From assembly GCA_002361615.1 (NCBI GenBank), contig DETK01000013.1, positions 1-5,465 on the forward strand: a stretch of DNA of 5,465 bases, in the 5' to 3' direction. This document shows, piece by piece, positions 1 to 3,436 of the stretch. The stretch comes from Bacteroidales bacterium UBA3290 (GTDB lineage Bacteria > Bacteroidota > Bacteroidia > Bacteroidales > UBA932). How positions within the stretch are numbered: the stretch's first letter is position 1; each line of letters starts with the position of its first letter. Under the pieces are notes generated by a model that did no database searches, was not told the DNA's origin, and saw only the letters and a program-made list of their open reading frames with translations. A program made the translations under genes and the position numbers.

Positions 1-22
1 GGAATTTCAGGTAGCTTTTCAT
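1..22 (-). CDS. Start of a third FtsX-like ABC permease (partial, runs off window)
   Basis: An ATG at 22-20 on the minus strand opens a frame reading MKSYLKF before the window ends. These seven codons are base-for-base the same as the first seven codons of the permease at 2442-25. The start lies 2 nt after the TAG stop (27-25) of that permease, the close spacing expected for translational coupling inside an operon. The inference is a further paralogous MacB/FtsX-type permease, the usual arrangement in Bacteroidales clusters where such genes follow each other in tandem. Only the amphipathic N-terminus that precedes the first membrane segment is visible, so the family call rests on identity with the neighbour and on context. 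Confidence 0.75.
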
Positions 23-24
23 AT

Positions 25-2442
25 CTATTCTTTCTTCAGTTCCGTCGCCGGGTTGGTCCGGGCGGCCTTCAATGTCTGCCAGAGGACGGACCCGAAAGCC
101 ATGGCAAATGTCAAGATAACGGCCAGGACAAAAATCCACCCATAGTTTTCGAGCCGATAAATATAGCTCTCCAGGTATTTCTGAGCCGCCCACACAGCGA
201 TAGGGATGCCGATGATGCAGGCTATGCCAACAAGAATCATATACTCCCGTACACTGTGCCAAAGTTCGCCGTCCACCGTGCTGCCGAAAACCTTGCGCAC
301 GGCGATGTCCTTGGAGCGCTCGCCGGCGAAGTAGGTGCTCATGGCCAGCAGGCCCAGCAGGGATATCAATACCGCCAGGATCGCGAAGAGTTCTACAAGA
401 CGCAGCGTTCTCTTGACGGGAGCCAGCATCTTCTTGTTGATGTCACGCACAAAGCCATATCGCCAAGCCGGTTCTTCCACGCCGGCCGTTTCCAGACGAT
501 ATTCCCGGTAAGCCTGCCGGATGGCTTTTTCGTAAGATTCGTCCTCTCCTGTAGTGCCGATGAGCATGCAGTTGGAATACCTGAGTTCTTCGGCCCGGGT
601 CACGATGACGCCGCCATTCGGATTCTGACTGCTCTCGGAGGCTGGCCGGGTGGGAAAATCCGTCACCACGCCGCCAATGAACTCCGGCTGGGCGCCGTTC
701 ATGCTGATTCTCCGGGGGAATACGGTGGAGGTGTCTGATACCCCTGCCGCATTGAAAGCGCTCCGGCTCATCCAGAGCGAATGCGTAAGCGGATGACCGA
801 AATCTTCCTCCACCTCCAGCCCCAGCAGTTTGAAGTAGGTGGAATCACAGAGGATGATGGGCATATCCACGTGATGTTCCTCGTCCACCTTGACCCCCAT
901 CGTCATATTGATGAGCCCCGGAATTCCGCGCCCCACGCCTGCATCAGTCACGAAGGGCAATGCCTCTACCTTGTCCTTGAAGATCTTCATCATATCGTAG
1001 TCACGGGCCGAGTACTCGATGTAATAGAGATTCTCCGTGGCGGCGTGCATCGGCCGGGTGAGCATGTGGCGCATCTGCACCTCCATCACCAGCGCCAGGG
1101 CAATCAGGAATACCGACAGGACGTTCTGCACCACGATGAAGACCTTGCTCAGTACCATCTTGTTACGGCGCCGGAGCGTGCCCTTGATCACATCGATGGG
1201 TTCGTAGCGCGAGGCGACGATGGCCGGAAGAAGACCGCAGAGGGTGCCCAGCAGCAGGATGCCGGCGATGTACGCCAGGATATACCCCGGTGTCATCATG
1301 AAGGACAGCCTTACGCTGGTGTCTCCGATGCCCAGCATCAACTCGTCCGGGTCGCTGGTGGAAACCAGACTGTTCATCATCGGGACCAGGAGATCGGCCA
1401 GCAGCAGCGCCGCGCCGAAGCAGACAGCGGTGAAAGCTACGGATTCGCCGATGTACTTCCACAGGATGCCGGTTTTGCCGGCTCCCAGCAGGCGCCGGGT
1501 AGCCATTTCCTTGGACCGTTTGCCAGTCAGTGCCAGGCTCAAGTTTATATAGTTGAAGATGGCTGAGAGGAGCAGCAGCAGGACGACGACAGTCAGGAGC
1601 CGGAGCATCTGGGCGTTGCCTTGGCGGGTGAGCCCGTTGCTGTTCCCTGTGATAAAGAAGGCCTCGTCCATGCGGTAAGCTTTCCACGCGTCCACCCTCT
1701 CTTGCGTCCAAATGGCGTCGTAGTTCTTGTGCAGCAGCGCTTTCACTTTGGCCCGCACCTCGGCGGGATCCGCATCTTCGCGTACACGGAACCAGGTAGT
1801 GTAGTTGCCGATGCTGCCGAAGTTCCGTTCCCCCTCTGCAGCCCAGGTTCCCGAAATGTGCGTCATGATGTCGTAGGGCATGAAGAAAGTGCCGTCAAAA
1901 TCGGCAAAGATGCCTTTGATGGTCCGGTCCGATTCGTCGACCTTGATGACGCTTCCGATGAGACTCCCGGTCAAGCCGGGAGTGACGGAGGAGTCATTGC
2001 CGACTTGATCGGCAATCTTTCTCGCCAGGGATTCGCTGATGAGGATGTCGTCCTTGCCTACGAAGTCCTTCAGGTCTCCTTCCACCAGATGATACTCAGG
2101 AAACACCTTGAAGAAGTCGGCATCGGCCTCCACTCCGGAGCACTGGAGCAATTGGTCACCCTGCCGGATGAGCGGCTGCCACAGCAGGGCAACATGGGTC
2201 GCTGCCTGGACCTCCGGGATATTCATCTCCAGCTCCTCTTTATCCCAATAGGTCAGGCCCAGGTACTCACTGGTCCCCAGGACAAACGTGCGCTTCCACT
2301 GCGGTGACTCATGCGCCACCTCGTACTGCTGTACCACATAGGAGCCGATAAGGATGACAAAGGCCAGGCTCACGGCGAGCCCCACCGCCTCGATAGCGGT
2401 GTACAACTTGTTGCGTGAAAGGAATTTCAGGTAGCTTTTCAT
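25..2442 (-). CDS. MacB/FtsX-type ABC transporter permease, double-FtsX form (805 aa, complete)
   Basis: This is an inner-membrane permease of a MacB-like (type VII-fold) ABC transporter. The family couples cytoplasmic ATP hydrolysis to conformational movement of periplasmic domains rather than threading substrate through a channel. Apparent order: membrane segment 16-37, periplasmic MacB_PCD-like domain to ~275, segments near 279-302, 331-355 and 384-410, then a second unit with a segment at 432-453, a second periplasmic domain to ~680, and segments near 683-705, 731-752 and 768-788. Each half therefore has the MacB-protomer layout (1 + periplasmic domain + 3), so one chain resembles a fused dimer. 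Cytoplasmic FtsX signatures KEMATRRLLG (311-320) and KDIAVRKVFG (711-720) are present once per half. I chose ATG 2442 because MKSYLKFLSRNKLYTAIEAVG is the usual N-terminus of this family and AAGGA sits 8 nt upstream (2455-2451). An in-frame GTG at 2535 would add 31 residues read through repeats and is rejected. The gene follows an ATPase relic and precedes another permease by 2 nt. The substrate is unknown. Confidence 0.95.
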   Translation of the reverse strand: MKSYLKFLSRNKLYTAIEAVGLAVSLAFVILIGSYVVQQYEVAHESPQWKRTFVLGTSEYLGLTYWDKEELEMNIPEVQAATHVALLWQPLIRQGDQLLQCSGVEADADFFKVFPEYHLVEGDLKDFVGKDDILISESLARKIADQVGNDSSVTPGLTGSLIGSVIKVDESDRTIKGIFADFDGTFFMPYDIMTHISGTWAAEGERNFGSIGNYTTWFRVREDADPAEVRAKVKALLHKNYDAIWTQERVDAWKAYRMDEAFFITGNSNGLTRQGNAQMLRLLTVVVLLLLLSAIFNYINLSLALTGKRSKEMATRRLLGAGKTGILWKYIGESVAFTAVCFGAALLLADLLVPMMNSLVSTSDPDELMLGIGDTSVRLSFMMTPGYILAYIAGILLLGTLCGLLPAIVASRYEPIDVIKGTLRRRNKMVLSKVFIVVQNVLSVFLIALALVMEVQMRHMLTRPMHAATENLYYIEYSARDYDMMKIFKDKVEALPFVTDAGVGRGIPGLINMTMGVKVDEEHHVDMPIILCDSTYFKLLGLEVEEDFGHPLTHSLWMSRSAFNAAGVSDTSTVFPRRISMNGAQPEFIGGVVTDFPTRPASESSQNPNGGVIVTRAEELRYSNCMLIGTTGEDESYEKAIRQAYREYRLETAGVEEPAWRYGFVRDINKKMLAPVKRTLRLVELFAILAVLISLLGLLAMSTYFAGERSKDIAVRKVFGSTVDGELWHSVREYMILVGIACIIGIPIAVWAAQKYLESYIYRLENYGWIFVLAVILTFAMAFGSVLWQTLKAARTNPATELKKE

Positions 2443-2444
2443 AT
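2421..2444 (-). repeat. 24-bp direct repeat over permease start codons (copy 1 at 1-24)
   Basis: Bases 2421-2444 are identical to 1-24. Both copies cover an ATG, six following codons (KSYLKF) and 2 nt of leader. The identity stops at the next base on the leader side, and the other side of the 1-24 copy is cut by the window edge. This is the footprint of tandem paralogous genes with the same start region, not a separate element. Confidence 0.8.
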
Positions 2445-2450
2445 TTATTT

Positions 2451-2455
2451 TCCTT
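2451..2455 (-). promoter_or_regulatory. Ribosome-binding site for the complete permease
   Basis: AAGGA on the minus strand lies 8 nt before the ATG at 2442. Together with the family-typical N-terminus it decides in favour of this start over the upstream in-frame GTG at 2535, whose codons lie in the palindrome and tandem repeats. Confidence 0.6.
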
Positions 2456-2462
2456 ATTCGCC

Positions 2463-2524
2463 GCCCCCTCTTTCCGCTGCTCCGGCCCCCTCTTTCCGCT
2501 GCTCCGGCCCCCTCTTTCCGCTGC
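2463..2524. repeat. 22-bp tandem repeat, 2.8 copies, G-rich on the minus strand
   Basis: Two perfect 22-bp units (2463-2484 and 2485-2506) are followed by 18 bases of a third (2507-2524). Each unit starts GCCCCCTCTTTCC and ends GCTCCG on the plus strand. The last nine bases of the partial unit, TTCCGCTGC, are also the outer end of the left arm of the palindromic element at 2516-2632, so the repeat appears to have grown outward from that arm by slippage or unequal exchange. On the minus (coding) strand it gives three G5 tracts with GG pairs between them, just upstream of the permease ribosome-binding site. Confidence 0.9.
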
Positions 2525-2632
2525 AATGTACGCACTTGTAAATCAGATTCTTACGGAAGTTGATCCCCTTGGTTTTCAGGGGGATCAACTTTCACAATTC
2601 GTTGATAATCATGTGCGTACATTGCAGCGGAA
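2516..2632. repeat. 117-bp symmetric palindromic element with nested hairpins (possible non-autonomous repeat)
   Basis: Terminal arms 2516-2535 and 2613-2632 are a perfect 20-bp inverted repeat (left arm TTCCGCTGCAATGTACGCAC). A second perfect 12-bp inverted repeat, AAGTTGATCCCC at 2557-2568 with its complement at 2580-2591, lies inside around an 11-nt loop. The two segments between outer and inner arms (2536-2556 and 2592-2612) are both exactly 21 nt, and only about 9 of 21 positions are complementary. The whole is therefore symmetric: 20-21-12-11-12-21-20. It separates the ATPase relic from the permease. As RNA it would form a long bulged hairpin in the leader. No transposase gene and no clear target-site duplication are visible. 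A dispersed MITE- or REP-like repeat is an inference. An mRNA processing or attenuation structure is the alternative. Confidence 0.85.
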
Positions 2633-2659
2633 GAAATGGTGGGGAGGGGGAGAGTTCTC

Positions 2660-2781
2660 TTACAGTTCGTTTTTTACGTCGGAGACAATCTGGCCGTCGA
2701 AGAGGTCAATCGTGCGCTGGGCTCGGTGGTCTCAATCTCTTCCGTGCGGATGCTCTTGGAAAGGTCGGTGACTTCGATCAT
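2660..2781 (-). pseudogene. ABC transporter ATPase (MacB/LolD-like) reduced by internal deletion to its two ends
   Basis: From the ATG at 2781 the minus strand reads MIEVTDLSKSIRTEEIETT, the standard opening of ATPases that serve FtsX/MacB permeases in Bacteroidales (normally continuing ALNNV... to the Walker A motif). About 20 codons later, in a different frame, it reads AQRTIDLFDGQIVSDVKNEL and stops at TAA 2662-2660. This is the characteristic C-terminus of the same family (R-T-I-x-L-F-D-G-x-I-V). Walker A, the Q-loop, LSGGQ, Walker B and the H-loop are all missing. An intact member has roughly 220-250 residues, so about 180-200 codons are lost, with the join near 2720-2727. The head frame runs through the join and ends at 2676-2674 after 35 codons, so no functional fusion is made. 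Position directly before permeases and behind a sigma-54-type promoter fits an operon whose ATPase was deleted. Family recognition is from memory of the motifs, not from a search. Confidence 0.85.
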
Positions 2782-2796
2782 AATGGAAAAATCACG

Positions 2797-2814
2797 AGCA
2801 TCATTCGTGCCAAA
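2797..2814 (-). promoter_or_regulatory. Sigma-54 (RpoN) -24/-12 promoter for the ATPase-relic/permease module
   Basis: The minus strand reads TTTGGCACGAATGATGCT. Against the sigma-54 consensus TGGCACG-N4-TTGC(A/T), the -24 box is perfect and the -12 box is 4 of 5 (ATGCT). The essential GG (2811-2810) and GC (2799-2798) are separated by exactly 10 nt. The start of transcription would fall near 2786, only about 5 nt before the ATG of the ATPase relic. Sigma-54 promoters work only with an AAA+ enhancer-binding activator, and NtrC-like response regulators are frequent partners of such permease clusters in Bacteroidales; none is encoded in this window. Confidence 0.75.
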
Positions 2815-2860
2815 CTTCTTAACACATTGGATATGAAATATTTAGTCTATCATTTAAAAC

Positions 2861-2902
2861 AAAGAAGGTGTAAAGCTTTACATTACACTTTACACCCTCT
2901 TT
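2861..2902 (-). terminator. Hairpin followed by T-rich tract, likely terminator of the lipoprotein transcript
   Basis: Arms 2861-2875 (plus strand AAAGAAGGTGTAAAG) and 2888-2902 form a 15-bp stem with one G-U wobble when transcribed as minus-strand RNA, around a 12-nt loop. The 3' arm and the bases after it are T-rich on the minus strand (CTTCTTTGTTTTAAAT). It lies 30 nt after the lipoprotein stop, where a terminator is expected. The stem is only moderately GC-rich, and the same bases contain repeated TGTAAAG half-sites, so a protein-binding role is an alternative or additional reading. Confidence 0.55.
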
Positions 2903-2916
2903 ACAATCTTTTACAC
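2868..2916. promoter_or_regulatory. Array of TGTAAAG-type half-sites, candidate enhancer for the sigma-54 promoter
   Basis: Four near-identical half-sites lie on the minus strand: GTGTAAAAG (2916-2908), TTGTAAAG (2906-2899), GTGTAAAG (2895-2888) and ATGTAAAG (2883-2876). A fifth, GTGTAAAG, lies on the plus strand (2868-2875), back to back with the last to make a near-perfect palindrome. The interval between the first-listed sites is 9-12 bp, about one helical turn. Counted from the predicted sigma-54 start near 2786, the array spans roughly -82 to -130, the usual distance for activator sites of sigma-54 promoters. The binding protein is unknown. Confidence 0.45.
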
Positions 2917-2931
2917 GGAGTGCCGAAGGAT

Positions 2932-3339
2932 TTACTTCCCCCTCACAAAGTGCCGGTAATCGGATCCCCAGGTCCCCTGAGAATAGGTAGTGCCCTCCTT
3001 CTGCCATTCCATTTCCTTGGATGTCAGCTTCACCAGCTTATAGGTGACGCTACTGTAATCCGACATCTGCGGATCGAAGGTGATGGTACCCTTGTTAACA
3101 AGGTCTAGAGCATACGTGCCGGTGTAGTCGTGTGATTCGCCGCTCAAGGCATCATACACGTGGAGCTGATAACGGCCGTTCCCATCAAAGGTGTACTCTA
3201 CAGAGCCATCCATCGCAAAAACCGCCGGATCATACTGCTCGGTCCAGGTGCCTTCCAACTTGTTCACATCGATCTTCTCACAAGCGCACAGCCCTGCCAC
3301 CAGCAGCGCCGCGCAAATCATTGTCTTCAATATCTTCAT
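2932..3339 (-). CDS. Lipocalin-like lipoprotein (135 aa)
   Basis: This is a small exported lipoprotein. Its N-terminus has K2 and K5, a hydrophobic stretch at 7-17 and a lipobox L17-C18-A19-C20, with cleavage and lipidation expected at C20. The mature part (about 115 residues) has alternating beta-strand character with an early LEGTW motif (27-32 region), YTFDGNGRYQLHVYD, TGTYAL, GTITFDP and WGSDYRHFVR near the end, the pattern of lipocalin-like proteins common in Bacteroidales (PF13648-like by recollection). The role is unknown: a periplasmic or outer-membrane binding protein is an inference. It starts 97 nt after the permease stop at 3437 on the same strand and could be co-transcribed with it, although a weak hairpin at 3361-3374 intervenes. 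The 2902-2861 hairpin probably ends the transcript. The start ATG is supported by the signal sequence it begins; the leader GAAGG lies 2-6 nt upstream and is a poor guide. Confidence 0.9.
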   Translation of the reverse strand: MKILKTMICAALLVAGLCACEKIDVNKLEGTWTEQYDPAVFAMDGSVEYTFDGNGRYQLHVYDALSGESHDYTGTYALDLVNKGTITFDPQMSDYSSVTYKLVKLTSKEMEWQKEGTTYSQGTWGSDYRHFVRGK

Positions 3340-3352
3340 TGCCTTCGTTTTC

Positions 3353-3397
3353 TTATAAAACGCACAAAAGTGCGAAATCTTGCATGCAGAAGTTCAT
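3353..3397 (-). CDS. Possible 14-aa leader or mini-ORF upstream of the lipoprotein
   Basis: The minus strand at 3397 has ATG with AAGGAG 5 nt upstream (3408-3403), the strongest Shine-Dalgarno match in the window. It encodes MNFCMQDFALLCVL and ends at TAA 3355-3353, 13 nt before the lipoprotein ATG. The frame overlaps the CGCAC/GTGCG hairpin at 3361-3374, so translation could influence that hairpin. It is too short for statistical support. It could equally be a chance frame with a purine-rich upstream stretch. Confidence 0.25.
   Translation of the reverse strand: MNFCMQDFALLCVL
3357..3374 (-). terminator. Small GC hairpin with T-run between permease and lipoprotein genes
   Basis: On the minus strand CGCAC, a TTTT loop, GTGCG (3374-3361) and then TTTT (3360-3357) give a 5-bp GC-rich stem with a short U-run. 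It lies about 60 nt downstream of the permease stop at 3437. It is a weak intrinsic terminator or attenuator at best, because the stem is short and the U-run is broken by A after four bases. Confidence 0.4.
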
Positions 3398-3436
3398 TAT
3401 TTCTCCTTCCGCCGGACGGACCCTGAGCAGCCTTGT

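Larger units (their letters stand above)
2443..2931 (-). other. 490-bp stretch without an intact gene: promoter, gene relic and repeats
   Basis: Between the lipoprotein stop and the permease start no intact coding gene is seen on either strand. In transcription order the stretch holds a TGTAAAG-type array that can form a hairpin (2916-2861), an AT-rich spacer (about 2860-2815), a sigma-54-type promoter (2814-2797), a truncated and frameshifted ABC ATPase remnant (2781-2660), a 117-bp palindromic element (2632-2516), a 22-bp tandem repeat (2524-2463) and the permease ribosome-binding site AAGGA (2455-2451). Transcription from the predicted start near 2786 would give a leader of about 345 nt before the permease ATG. 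Confidence 0.8.

Noticed and set aside
1163..1711. Minus-strand 182-codon open frame
   Set aside because: It is out of frame within the permease, which has continuous homology and membrane segments across this region. R/P/H-rich composition marks a shadow frame.
256..2307. Long plus-strand open frames at 256-738, 781-1566 and 1621-2307
   Set aside because: All are antisense to the permease at 25-2442. Their sequences are rich in H, Q, R and G with no recognisable domain, as expected from the complement of GC-rich coding sequence.
2463..2524. CRISPR array
   Set aside because: The 22-bp units are directly adjacent with no spacers, and no cas gene is seen.
2443..2535. In-frame 31-residue N-terminal extension of the complete permease starting at GTG 2535
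   Set aside because: It is read through the palindrome arm and the 22-bp repeats, giving low-complexity R/G/K-rich sequence. The family-typical MKSYLKF start with AAGGA lies at 2442.
2516..2632. Complete insertion sequence or intrinsic terminator
   Set aside because: There is no room for a transposase and no clear target-site duplication beside the arms. Neither hairpin arm is followed by a U-run on the minus strand, so a simple terminator does not fit.
2560..3108. Plus-strand 182-codon open frame and the overlapping frames at 2415-2771 and 2636-2836
   Set aside because: They run across the palindrome, the ATPase relic, the terminator-like hairpin and the antisense of the lipoprotein, and show no domain or signal sequence.
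3340..3436. Sigma-54 or Bacteroides-type (-33 TTTG / -7 TAnnTTTG) promoter before the lipoprotein
   Set aside because: No GG-N10-GC match with the right flanks and no convincing -33/-7 pair at proper spacing could be found by eye.
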